A DNA stretch of 19,721 bases from Gemmatimonadota bacterium. Its GTDB lineage: Bacteria; Gemmatimonadota; Gemmatimonadetes; Gemmatimonadales; GWC2-71-9. The DNA is taken from contig QHTP01000065.1 of NCBI GenBank assembly GCA_003220855.1, positions 1 to 19,721 of the forward strand, written 5' to 3'. How positions within the stretch are numbered: position 1 is the first letter of the stretch; the number at the start of each line of letters is the position of its first letter. Shown here piece after piece: positions 7,726-14,284 of the stretch. The position numbers and the translations under genes were made by a program. The notes beneath the pieces were generated by a model. That model was given only the letters and a program-made list of their open reading frames with translations, was not told where the DNA came from and made no database searches.

Positions 7726-9450
7726 CTACCTCACCGCCTCGCTCCCCCTCTCCGCACCGCGGAGAGAGCGCAGCGCCTCGACCCCGACCCGGTCGCAGAA
7801 ATCCCCGAATCGCTCGTCCGCGAGCCGCTCGTCGCGATAGCGCTCGAACAGCGGTCGCACTGTGGTCACGAGCCGGTCGCGATGAACCAGATCGGCGTAT
7901 TGCGTGGCGAGCCGCGTGCCGAGCATGCTGCCGCCGACGAAGACGGCGTACTTGTTGAGTGATCGGCCCACGAACGCGAGGTCGGCCGTGTACGGCCGGG
8001 CGCAGCCGTTGGGACAGCCCGTCATGCGAACCGTGAGCGTCGCGTCGGCGAGGCCCAGCGTCTCGAGCTCGCGCTCGAGCTCGGCGATGACATCGGGCAG
8101 AACCCGCTCCGCTTCGGCCAACGCGAGCCCACACGTCGGCAGCGCCGGACACGCCATGGACCAGCGCCGTACAGTCGACACAGCGTCGGCACCCGGCCGG
8201 GCGACACCATGGTCGGCCAGGATCCGGTCCACGAGGCCCTGTCGTCGGTCGGGGATGTCGGTCAGCAAGAGGTTCTGCTGCGGCGTGAAACGGACGCCGG
8301 CGTGCACGGTCTTCACGATGCGGCGCAGCGCGCTCCGCAGCTTGTGACCGTCGCCGTCCTGCACGCGGCCGTTCTCGATGAAGAGGCCGAGGAACGAGCG
8401 GCCGTCATCCTGTGCGTGCCAGCCGAGATGATCCTCGATGCCCGAGACCTCGACCGGCAGGGGCGGAGCGAGGTGACGACCGAGGTAACGCTCTACCTCG
8501 TCCCGGAACCGGTCGAGCCCCTGTGCGTCGATCAGGTACTTCAAGCGCGCGTGGCGGCGGTCGCCGCGGTTGCCGTGATCGCGCTGGACCTTGACCACCG
8601 CCTCCGCCACCTCCACAACCTCCCCCGTCCTGGCGAAGCCCAACGCGTCTGCAAGCCGTGGATACGTGTCTTCCTTGCCGTGGGTCTTCCCCATCCCGCC
8701 ACCCACGAGGACGTTGAAGCCGACGAGGTGACCGCGTTCCGCGACCACCAGGAAGCCCAGGTCGTTCGAGTGGACGTCGCAGCAATTGTCGTCCGGGAAT
8801 GCGAACGCGACCTTGAACTTGCGCGGCAGGTAGCCGGGCCCGTAGATCGGCTCGGCCTCCCCCCCCGAAGGGCCGCCCGCCACCTGCTCGCCGTCGAGCC
8901 AGATCTCGTGATAGGCGTGCGTTCGGGGCAACAGATGATCCGACAGGCGCCGGGTGACGGAGAGCACCTGCTCTCGCAGGCCACCGGCCACGGGCGCGGG
9001 GCACGACACCACGTTGCGGACCACGTCGCCGCAGGCGCCGAGCGTCGTGACGAGCGCGTCGTTCACGGCGCGTATTGTCGCCTTGAGATCGCCCTTCAAG
9101 ACGCCATGGAACTGGTTGCCTTGACGCGTCGTCACGCGCAGGGTGCCGTTGCCGTAGCGGTCGGCCAGCTCGTCGATCACGAGATACTGAACGGCGCTCA
9201 ACACGCCGCCGGGAATCTTGCAACGCACCATGAATTGGTGCGCCGGGTCGGCGTCGCCGCCCCGGCGCTCGCGACGCTGGTCGCGGTCCTCCTGCTGGTA
9301 CGTCCCATGGAACTTGAGCAGCTGGGCGCCCGGGCCCGAGAAATGATCGGCGGGGGCGACGAGCTGGTCGGCGAGATCACCTCGCAGCCCGCGGCTCTCC
9401 TGCTTCACCCTCTCGACCGCGCTCAGCGGCTTGTCGCGCGACACGCTCAT
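7726..9450 (-). CDS. cysI: Assimilatory sulfite reductase hemoprotein
   Basis: Reduces sulfite to sulfide with siroheme and a [4Fe-4S] cluster. The 574-residue length is normal. It shows the nitrite/sulfite reductase half-domains (FMVRCKIPGG, RVTTRQGNQFHGV) and, near the C-terminus, the cluster cysteines in WSMACPALPTCGLA and MTGCPNGCARP. No flavoprotein partner (cysJ) is present, so the electron donor is unknown; ferredoxin is possible. Start ATG 9450 overlaps the stop of the preceding 43-codon gene (ATGA) and has no strong Shine-Dalgarno of its own, so translational coupling is likely. The same frame stays open far upstream into sat only because sat is frameshifted; the homology begins at MSVSRDKPLSAVERVK. 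It serves with cysG, which supplies siroheme. Confidence 0.94.
   Translation of the reverse strand: MSVSRDKPLSAVERVKQESRGLRGDLADQLVAPADHFSGPGAQLLKFHGTYQQEDRDQRRERRGGDADPAHQFMVRCKIPGGVLSAVQYLVIDELADRYGNGTLRVTTRQGNQFHGVLKGDLKATIRAVNDALVTTLGACGDVVRNVVSCPAPVAGGLREQVLSVTRRLSDHLLPRTHAYHEIWLDGEQVAGGPSGGEAEPIYGPGYLPRKFKVAFAFPDDNCCDVHSNDLGFLVVAERGHLVGFNVLVGGGMGKTHGKEDTYPRLADALGFARTGEVVEVAEAVVKVQRDHGNRGDRRHARLKYLIDAQGLDRFRDEVERYLGRHLAPPLPVEVSGIEDHLGWHAQDDGRSFLGLFIENGRVQDGDGHKLRSALRRIVKTVHAGVRFTPQQNLLLTDIPDRRQGLVDRILADHGVARPGADAVSTVRRWSMACPALPTCGLALAEAERVLPDVIAELERELETLGLADATLTVRMTGCPNGCARPYTADLAFVGRSLNKYAVFVGGSMLGTRLATQYADLVHRDRLVTTVRPLFERYRDERLADERFGDFCDRVGVEALRSLRGAERGSEAVR
7740..7770. repeat. Palindrome at the 3' end of cysI
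   Basis: CTCTCCGC (7748-7755) and GCGGAGAG (7759-7766) form an 8-bp stem with loop ACC. Outer CGCT (7740-7743) and AGCG (7767-7770) extend it after a CCCC bulge. It covers the last codons of CysI and resembles the same broad CTCTCC-type repeat class as the one in cysG. No T run follows on either strand, so it is not an intrinsic terminator. Confidence 0.5.
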
Positions 9451-9578
9451 TTCGCGTACACGTCCCACCAGTGACGGACCGGCAGCTCGTCCCAGTCCCA
9501 CGGCTGCACCGCTGCCGTGATCTTGCGCAACACGCGCCGAATGCGACGCAACACCGCGCCCCATGTCGACCATGTCAT
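9447..9578 (-). CDS. Small Trp-rich protein of unknown function, between sat and cysI
   Basis: A 43-codon ORF starting MTWSTWGAVLRRIRRVLRKI and ending HWWDVYAK. Its ATG overlaps the original sat stop codon (ATGA) and its TGA overlaps the cysI ATG, with a GGGAGG 7 nt upstream, so it fits precisely into the operon as a translationally coupled gene. A basic amphipathic helix (about residues 8-22, RRIRRVLRKI) is followed by an acidic, Trp-rich tail with PWDWDELP. It has no cysteine, so it is not a ferredoxin. I do not recognise the family. The position suggests a role with ATP sulfurylase or sulfite reductase; that is an inference. Confidence 0.7.
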   Translation of the reverse strand: MTWSTWGAVLRRIRRVLRKITAAVQPWDWDELPVRHWWDVYAK

Positions 9579-10590
9579 ACGACCACCTCCCGCAATCCGT
9601 CCGCCAGCACCTGCACCACTTCGGGACGGCTGAACTCGGGCGGCGGCAGCGTGCCGCTCCGCAACATTTCCCGGACTTTGCTGCCGCATCGTACGACCCG
9701 TAGTAGTTTCCGACACCGGCGTGATCGCGGCCCACGATGAAGTGGGTGCAGCCGTAGTTTTTGCGCACCAGCGCGTGGAACACGGCCTCCCGCGGACCGG
9801 CGTAGCGCATGGCCGCGGGGAAGCCGGCGAGCAGCACGCGATCCCGCGGGTAGTAACGCTCGAGCAGGACGCGGTAACTCGAGACGCGCACGGCAGCGGG
9901 GACGTCGTCGTCTTTGGTGGGGCCGAGCAGCGGATGCAGGAGCAGCCCGTCGACCGTCTCGAGCGCCGCCTTCTGGATGTATTCGTGCGCGCGGTGCACC
10001 GGATTGCGCGTCTGAAAGCCGACTACGGTGCGCCAGCCGCGCTCGGCGAACGCGCGCCGGGTGTCGGCGGGATCGAGCGCCAGCTCCGGAAAAAGGGGCG
10101 CGGCGCGCTCGAGCAGCCGGACTTCGCCCCCGACCAGCAGGTCACCCTGGGCGTACAGCTGCGCCACTCCGGGATGCTGGGCGTCTCTCGTCCCGTAGAC
10201 GAGCTCCGCCTCTTCTTCCTTGGAGTGCCGGAACACTTCCCGCACGTCCAGCAGACCGATAACGCGCCCGTCCGGACCCTTCAGGGCCACCGAGTCCCGG
10301 AGCCCCGCCCCGTCCGCGACCCGGAGCGTAATCGGGAGCGACCAGGGTAGGCCGCTCGTCAGACGCATCTCGTGCAGCACGCGCAGGTAGTCGGCGCGCG
10401 AGAGGAAGCCGGTGAGGGGGCTGTAGGCCCCCGTGGCGAGCAGGCCCAGGTCCGCCACGCCGCGCGGGTCGAGGGTGAGGGATGGCAGCCCGGACGCCCG
10501 CGACAGGGCGGCCCGCCGCTCCTCACCCTCGAGCACCCGCTGCACCAGCGCCCCGCCGTGCGGCGCGATCGTCGTCGTTTCAGCGTGCAC
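9575..10590 (-). pseudogene. sat: Sulfate adenylyltransferase (ATP sulfurylase), internal deletion with frameshift
   Basis: ATP sulfurylase makes adenylyl sulfate (APS) from sulfate and ATP. Residues 1-301 are a normal Sat: QTRNPVHRAHE at 193-203 (nucleotide-binding QxRN and HxxH) and GRDHAGVGNYYGSYD at 287-301. The frame then breaks at about 9685-9687. In another frame 36 codons give GSKVREMLRSGTLPPPEFSR and the usual Sat C-terminus, ending at TGA 9577-9575. About 50 residues of the family are missing at the junction, including the segment that normally carries AFYC. Two bases (9687-9686) remain between the two frames. The GTG start (10590) has a GGAGGGG upstream. Either a true pseudogene or an assembly collapse; sequence alone cannot tell. 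The reading frame of the N-terminal part runs on into cysI. Confidence 0.85.
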
Positions 10591-10593
10591 GAC

Positions 10594-11283
10594 TCACCCC
10601 TCCCGTTTCGCGGTGAACGTGTGGAGCCCGCATTCGGTCTTGCCGCTCCCGCTCCACCGCCCCGCGCGCTCGGCCTCGCCCGGCGCCGTGGGTCGGGTGC
10701 ACGGCCAGCAGCCGATGCTCGAGTAGCCCTGGTCGAGCAACGGGTGGTAGGGCACGGCGTTCTCGCGGATGTAGCGCCACACGTCGGCCCGGCTCCACCG
10801 CGCCAGCGGAAACACCTTGACGATCGAGTGCCCGTTCACCTCGTGGTACTCGACCAGCTCCGTCGCCCGACGGGCCTCGGACTGGTCCTGTCGCACGGCG
10901 CTGATCCAGGCGTCGAACGCGACGATGGCGCGCTCCAGCGGCTCGACTTTCCGCAGCAAGCAGCAGCGGTCCGGGTCGGTCTGGTAGAGCGGCCCCGGGT
11001 CGCTGAGCGGGGTGAGCTCCACGAGATTGAGACCGTACCGCTCGGCGAAGCGCCGCTTGAACTCGTAGGTCTCGCGGAAGTGGAACCGGGTGTCCAGGAA
11101 AATCACGGGCACGGAGCGGTCGATCCGGCTGATCAAGTGCGCCAGGACCACCCCGCCCCCGCCGAAGCTCACCGTGAGGGCGACCTTGCCGGGGAAGGTC
11201 TCCACGGCCCAGGCGAGCGTCGTCGCGGGATCCGCCCCGGAGAGCGCGGCGGCGCGCTCGCGCACCGCGAGGGCGCTAAGCAT
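10594..11283 (-). CDS. cysH: Adenylyl-sulfate (APS/PAPS) reductase, [4Fe-4S] type
   Basis: Reduces APS (or PAPS) to sulfite with thioredoxin. The protein is about 229 residues. It shows the modified P-loop SFGGGGVV, FLDTRFHFRETYEF, and two cysteine pairs (DRCCLLRK and IGCWPCTRP) that bind a [4Fe-4S] cluster, the hallmark of APS-type reductases. The catalytic C-terminal cysteine is in KTECGLHTF. ATG 11283 is preferred because of the GGGGTGG just upstream and the 8-bp overlap with the cysC stop; a GTG at 11292 is the alternative. The cluster points to APS as substrate, though some cluster-bearing CysH enzymes also take PAPS, which the neighbouring CysC would provide. Confidence 0.93.
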   Translation of the reverse strand: MLSALAVRERAAALSGADPATTLAWAVETFPGKVALTVSFGGGGVVLAHLISRIDRSVPVIFLDTRFHFRETYEFKRRFAERYGLNLVELTPLSDPGPLYQTDPDRCCLLRKVEPLERAIVAFDAWISAVRQDQSEARRATELVEYHEVNGHSIVKVFPLARWSRADVWRYIRENAVPYHPLLDQGYSSIGCWPCTRPTAPGEAERAGRWSGSGKTECGLHTFTAKREG

Positions 11284-11857
11284 CCGGTCCACCCCGTAGG
11301 TAATCCAGCTCGAGCAGACGGTCGATCACCCGGGTCGCGCTCGTGGCGACGTCTTCGCGCTCCGTGTCGATCACCAGCTCCGGCGCGAGCGGCTCCTCGT
11401 AGGGATCCGAGACGCCCGTGAACTGCGCGATCTCGCCCGCCAGGGCGCGGGCGTACAACCCCTTGGTGTCGCGGCGCACGCACTCCTCGAGTGAGGCCTT
11501 CACGTGCACTTCGACGAACGCGCCGATCTCGCGCCGTACGTCGTTGCGGACCGCGCGGTATGGGGAGATCGCCGCGCTGATCACCACCACCCCGTTCCGC
11601 GTGAGCAGCTTCGCCACGTAGCCGATGCGGCGGATGTTGGTGTCGCGGTCCTCGCGCGAGAAGCCGAGGCCCTTGGAGAGGTTCTGGCGCACCTCGTCGC
11701 CGTCCAGGGTCTCGACCCGGACGCCGCCGCGGCGCAGCTCGTCAGCCACGGCGGTCGCGAGCGTGGACTTGCCGGCCCCCGACAGGCCGGTGAGCCACAG
11801 CGTGAAGCCTCGTCCCTGCGTGATGCGTCGCTTCGTCGCCAGCTGGCCGTGCGTCAT
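11276..11857 (-). CDS. cysC: Adenylyl-sulfate kinase
   Basis: Phosphorylates APS to PAPS. The 193-residue length is typical. P-loop GLSGAGKST lies at about residues 25-33, followed by DGDEVR, the ISPYR loop and FTGVSDPYEEP near the C-terminus. Start ATG 11857 is chosen because it has GGGGGA 6 nt upstream; an in-frame ATG at 11890 would lie inside the terminator hairpin. First structural gene of the cys operon, behind a Cys leader and attenuator. Overlaps cysH by 8 bp. Confidence 0.95.
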   Translation of the reverse strand: MTHGQLATKRRITQGRGFTLWLTGLSGAGKSTLATAVADELRRGGVRVETLDGDEVRQNLSKGLGFSREDRDTNIRRIGYVAKLLTRNGVVVISAAISPYRAVRNDVRREIGAFVEVHVKASLEECVRRDTKGLYARALAGEIAQFTGVSDPYEEPLAPELVIDTEREDVATSATRVIDRLLELDYLRGGPDA

Positions 11858-11867
11858 GGTTTCCCCC

Positions 11868-11902
11868 AAAACAAGAAGGCCCGCTTCCATCGGAAGCGGG
11901 CC
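11868..11902 (-). terminator. Attenuator terminator ahead of cysC
   Basis: On the minus strand a perfect 11-bp stem (11902-11892 with 11888-11878), loop GAT, is followed by TTCTTGTTTT. It lies between the Cys leader ORF and cysC and ends 10 nt before the cysC ATG. Confidence 0.9.
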
Positions 11903-12017
11903 CGAGATCGAGTCGCGTGTGCCGGTTATCTAATCGAGCGTCATTCCATCCCGGCAGCCATAGCGCCACAACCGCGTCCGCTCCCCGAAGAGCGAGCACA
12001 CATCGGACAGGGCGGAC
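11892..12017 (-). promoter_or_regulatory. Antiterminator and competing helix of the cys leader
   Basis: GGGAGCGG (11985-11978) can pair with CCGCTTCC (11899-11892) in the terminator 5' arm: 8 bp with one G-U. The same segment can instead be taken by the Cys-codon region, as GTCCGC (12017-12012, overlapping the third Cys codon) is the exact complement of GCGGAC (11981-11976). A ribosome stalled on the Cys codons would free the antiterminator. A local hairpin (11994-11989 with 11984-11979) also competes. Pairings are seen; the switching is inferred. Confidence 0.68.
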
Positions 12018-12048
12018 AACAACAGGGTGCGGCGCGGCGTGCGATCAT
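11941..12048 (-). CDS. Cys-rich leader peptide for the cys operon
   Basis: A 35-codon ORF beginning MIARRAAPCCCPPCPMCARS and ending GCGAMAAGME. Cys is at residues 9, 10, 11, 14, 17 and 27, with the run CCCPPCPMC; four Met codons also occur. Most Cys codons are TGT, unusual for such high GC. No Shine-Dalgarno; the ATG is 7 nt after a likely -10, so the mRNA is probably leaderless or nearly so. It precedes a terminator/antiterminator pair and a sulfate-assimilation operon. A metal-binding microprotein is the alternative, but the setting favours an attenuator leader. Confidence 0.85.
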   Translation of the reverse strand: MIARRAAPCCCPPCPMCARSSGSGRGCGAMAAGME

Positions 12049-12055
12049 GGGTCGG

Positions 12056-12084
12056 TATTTACCCCGCGTGTCTCGCCGTGTCAA
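12056..12084 (-). promoter_or_regulatory. Promoter of the cys operon
   Basis: -35 TTGACA (12084-12079, perfect consensus), 17-bp spacer, -10 TAAATA (12061-12056). The predicted start is one or two bases from the leader ATG at 12048. Its -35 is one half of a 9-bp inverted repeat shared with the divergent his promoter. Confidence 0.7.
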
Positions 12085-12106
12085 CCATGCGATCGGGTGG
12101 TTGACA
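12079..12106. promoter_or_regulatory. Inverted repeat holding both divergent -35 boxes
   Basis: TGTCAACCA (12079-12087) and TGGTTGACA (12098-12106) form a perfect 9-bp inverted repeat around a 10-bp centre. The outer six bases of each arm are the -35 boxes of the cys (-) and his (+) promoters. The symmetry extends 3 bp beyond the boxes, which could mark a shared operator; chance extension of two identical -35 elements is also possible. Confidence 0.5.
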
Positions 12107-12129
12107 GCGTTGTGCCCGCTGGTTAGTTA
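12101..12129 (+). promoter_or_regulatory. Promoter of the his operon
   Basis: -35 TTGACA (12101-12106), 17-bp spacer, weak -10 TAGTTA (12124-12129). Six bases then separate it from ATG 12136, which would be the transcription start itself. Confidence 0.65.
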
Positions 12130-12135
12130 CCGGCT

Positions 12136-12222
12136 ATGCAACTTGCCCGCTTGCACCACCGGCATCATCACCACCACCCGCTCCATCGGGGGCAGCCGGA
12201 GGCGCAAGCAAGCAACGGGTAG
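12136..12222 (+). CDS. hisL: His operon leader peptide
   Basis: A 28-codon ORF, MQLARL followed by HHRHHHHHPLH and ending QASNG. Eight histidine codons (CAC and CAT) lie within 11 codons. No Shine-Dalgarno upstream, and the ATG coincides with the predicted transcription start. It is followed by an antiterminator/terminator pair and hisG. This matches the classical his attenuation leader, in which shortage of charged His-tRNA stalls the ribosome and lets RNA polymerase pass the terminator. Confidence 0.92.
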   Translation: MQLARLHHRHHHHHPLHRGQPEAQASNG

Positions 12223-12262
12223 CTCGTAGACCGTGGAATGCATTCGCCAACGCCGGCTCCCC
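12159..12262 (+). promoter_or_regulatory. Antiterminator and competing helix of the his leader
   Basis: AGCCGG (12194-12199) pairs perfectly with CCGGCT (12253-12258) in the terminator 5' arm; GGGG (12189-12192) with CCCC (12259-12262) extends it past a one-base bulge. The same segment, GCCGG (12195-12199), is complementary to CCGGC (12159-12163) between the His codons. Occupation of the His codons by a stalled ribosome would therefore favour the antiterminator. Confidence 0.82.
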
Positions 12263-12285
12263 TTGGGAGTCGGCGTCGTGTTTTT
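12250..12285 (+). terminator. Attenuator terminator ahead of hisG
   Basis: A 12-bp stem with one G-U (12250-12261 with 12265-12276), loop CTT, then CGTG and TTTTT (12281-12285). It lies 27 nt after the hisL stop and 30 nt before hisG. Confidence 0.9.
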
Positions 12286-12314
12286 GTCGGTGCTAGAACA
12301 TTGGAGCCGTGCAC

Positions 12315-13193
12315 ATGTCCCGAGAATCCATTTCCTCGGCCTGCCTGCGACTCGCCCTTCCCAAGGGCCGCATGGAGCAGGCCGTCCTCACGCTCTTGGG
12401 CGACGCCGGGATCCGCATCCGGCCGAGTGCCCGCGGCTATCGACCGGAGGTGTCGCTCCCGGACACGGAGGCCAAAACGCTCAAGCCTCAGAACATTGTG
12501 GAGATGCTCTCGCTCGGCAGCCGGGACCTGGGGTTCGCGGGCGCCGACTGGGTCGCGGAGCTCGAGGCAAACGTCGTGGAGCTGCTCGATACCGGTCTCG
12601 ACCCGGTGCAGGTGGTCGCCGCGGCGCCCGAAGAGCTGCTCGAAAACGGCACGCTGCCCGCGCGGCCTCTCGTGGTAGCATCGGAGTACGAGCGGCTAGC
12701 GCGCCGCTGGATCGCGACGCGCGGCCTCTCCGCCGAGTTCGTGGGCTCCTACGGAGCAACGGAGGTGTTTCCGCCGGAGGACGCCGACGTGATCGTCGAC
12801 AACACCGCCACCGGCGCGACGCTCGGGGCGAACGGCCTCGCGGTGGTGGACGAGGTGATGCGGTCGTCCACCCGGCTGTACGCGAATCCCGCCGCCCTCC
12901 GAGACCCCGCCCGGCGGCGCCGCATCGACGACCTCGTGATGCTCTTGAATTCGGTCCTCGTCGCCCGGCGACGGGTGATGCTCGAGGTGAACGCCTCGGC
13001 CGAGTGTCTCGACGCCGTGGTGGCGGTGCTACCGTCGATGCGCCGGGCGACCGTGGCGCCGCTGTTCGGGAACGGCGGGTACGCGGTGAAGGCCGCAGTA
13101 CCGCGCGATGCGCTGCCACAGGTGATCCCCGCTGTGAAGGCGGCCGGCGGCACCGACGTCGTCGTGTCGTCCCTGTCGCAGATCATCCCATGA
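12315..13193 (+). CDS. hisG: ATP phosphoribosyltransferase (long form)
   Basis: First step of histidine synthesis: ATP plus PRPP to phosphoribosyl-ATP. At 292 residues this is the long form with its own regulatory domain, so no HisZ partner is needed. The N-terminus has LALPKGRM, the middle DNTATGATLGANGL (PRPP-binding region), and the C-terminal ~75 residues (from VMLEVNASAE) are the ACT-like HisG_C domain that binds histidine. ATG 12315 is preferred because TTGGAG lies 8 nt upstream; an in-frame GTG at 12309 is too close. The operon thus has both feedback inhibition and transcript attenuation by histidine. Overlaps hisC by 4 bp. Confidence 0.95.
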   Translation: MSRESISSACLRLALPKGRMEQAVLTLLGDAGIRIRPSARGYRPEVSLPDTEAKTLKPQNIVEMLSLGSRDLGFAGADWVAELEANVVELLDTGLDPVQVVAAAPEELLENGTLPARPLVVASEYERLARRWIATRGLSAEFVGSYGATEVFPPEDADVIVDNTATGATLGANGLAVVDEVMRSSTRLYANPAALRDPARRRRIDDLVMLLNSVLVARRRVMLEVNASAECLDAVVAVLPSMRRATVAPLFGNGGYAVKAAVPRDALPQVIPAVKAAGGTDVVVSSLSQIIP

Positions 13194-14284
13194 CCACGGC
13201 GACTCCTCCCGCCTCGGGACCCGTGTCACGCATCGATCCGGAGGCCGCATACCGCCGCCCCACCGCCCCCGGGGGGAGACCCGCGCCGCTGCAGCTCGAC
13301 TCGAACGAGGGGGTGCTGCCACCACGGGCGCTGCTCGCACAGCTCGCGGGCGCCGACCCGGAGCTGTTGCGCCGCTACCCCGAAGTGTCGACACTCGAAG
13401 CGGCGCTCGCCACACGCCTCGCCGTGGCGCCCGAGCGCGTGATCGTGACGGCCGGCGCCGACGAGGCGATCGACCGCGCGTGCCGGGCGTTTCTGGAGCC
13501 CGCCCGCACCGCGCTCCTTCCCGACCCCTGTTTCGACATGTTCGATCGCTGTGTCGCGCTGGCGGGCGGGACGCTCGTCCGGGTGCCCTGGCGGGACGGC
13601 CCCTTCCCGCTCGACGGGTTCCTCGAGCGGCTCGAGGCCCGCACGGGTGTCGTGGTCGTCGTGTCGCCCAACAACCCGACCGGCGCCGTCGCGACGCTCG
13701 CCCAAGTGCGGTCCCTCGCGGCGGCGGCCCCGAATGCGCTCCTCCTGATCGACCACGTGTACGTCGAGTACGCCGACGAGGACTTGACGCCGGGCGTGCG
13801 GGATCTACCCAACGTCCTCGTGCTCCGCACGTTTTCCAAGGCGTGGGGGCTCGCCGGCTGTCGCGTGGGCTATGCGGTGGGTAGCCCGTACGTGATCGGC
13901 GTGCTGCGTGCGGCAGGTGGTCCGTACTCGGTCGCCGCTCCGTCGATCGCGCTGGCCCTGGCGCAGCTCGAGCGCGGTGTGGAGCCGCTGCGCACCCACG
14001 TCGCGCGCATCCGCGTGGAGCGCGGCCTGCTCGCGACCCGGCTCGCCGCCCGGGGGCTCGCGCCCCAGCCCTCGCAGGCGAACTTCGTGCTCGTCGAGTG
14101 CGGGGCGCGCGCCCAGGCGATCCGCACGGCGCTCGCCGGCCGCGGCGTGGTGGTGCGCGACTTCCCGGGCCGCCCGGGTCTCGAGACGTCGCTGCGGATC
14201 ACGTTACCAGGAGATCCGGCGGACTTCGAACGGTTGTGCGAAGCGCTCGATGCCGCGCTCGCCGCCGGAGGGCCCCGGCCATGA
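13190..14284 (+). CDS. hisC: Histidinol-phosphate aminotransferase
   Basis: PLP enzyme that transaminates imidazole-acetol phosphate to histidinol phosphate. 364 residues. Fold type I features: LDSNEG (37-42), SPNNPTG (159-165), IDHVYVEY (187-194) and the PLP-binding Lys217 in TFSKAWGLAG, followed by GCRVGY. ATG 13190 overlaps the hisG stop (ATGA); the frame is open well upstream, but homology and coupling fix this start. 4-bp overlap with hisB. Confidence 0.94.
   Translation: MTTATPPASGPVSRIDPEAAYRRPTAPGGRPAPLQLDSNEGVLPPRALLAQLAGADPELLRRYPEVSTLEAALATRLAVAPERVIVTAGADEAIDRACRAFLEPARTALLPDPCFDMFDRCVALAGGTLVRVPWRDGPFPLDGFLERLEARTGVVVVVSPNNPTGAVATLAQVRSLAAAAPNALLLIDHVYVEYADEDLTPGVRDLPNVLVLRTFSKAWGLAGCRVGYAVGSPYVIGVLRAAGGPYSVAAPSIALALAQLERGVEPLRTHVARIRVERGLLATRLAARGLAPQPSQANFVLVECGARAQAIRTALAGRGVVVRDFPGRPGLETSLRITLPGDPADFERLCEALDAALAAGGPRP

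Noticed and set aside
7740..7770. Terminator between cysI and cysG
   Set aside because: The hairpin has no T run on either strand and lies within the CysI coding end.
7726..10590. A 954-residue Sat-CysI fusion protein
   Set aside because: The middle is not Sat-like in that frame; the proper Sat C-terminus, its stop, a 43-codon gene and the CysI start are all present in the expected frames. The open frame is a by-product of the deletion.
11858..11890. Longer cysC N-terminus starting at ATG 11890
   Set aside because: The start lies in the terminator hairpin; ATG 11857 has a good ribosome-binding site and begins the conserved protein.
12154..12186. His-rich segment as a metal-binding peptide or tag-like artefact
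   Set aside because: Its position before a his attenuator and mixed CAC/CAT codons with an interrupting Arg fit a leader peptide better.
12233..13189. Long N-terminal extension of HisC
   Set aside because: It is hisG read in another frame; HisC homology begins at ATG 13190, which overlaps the hisG stop.
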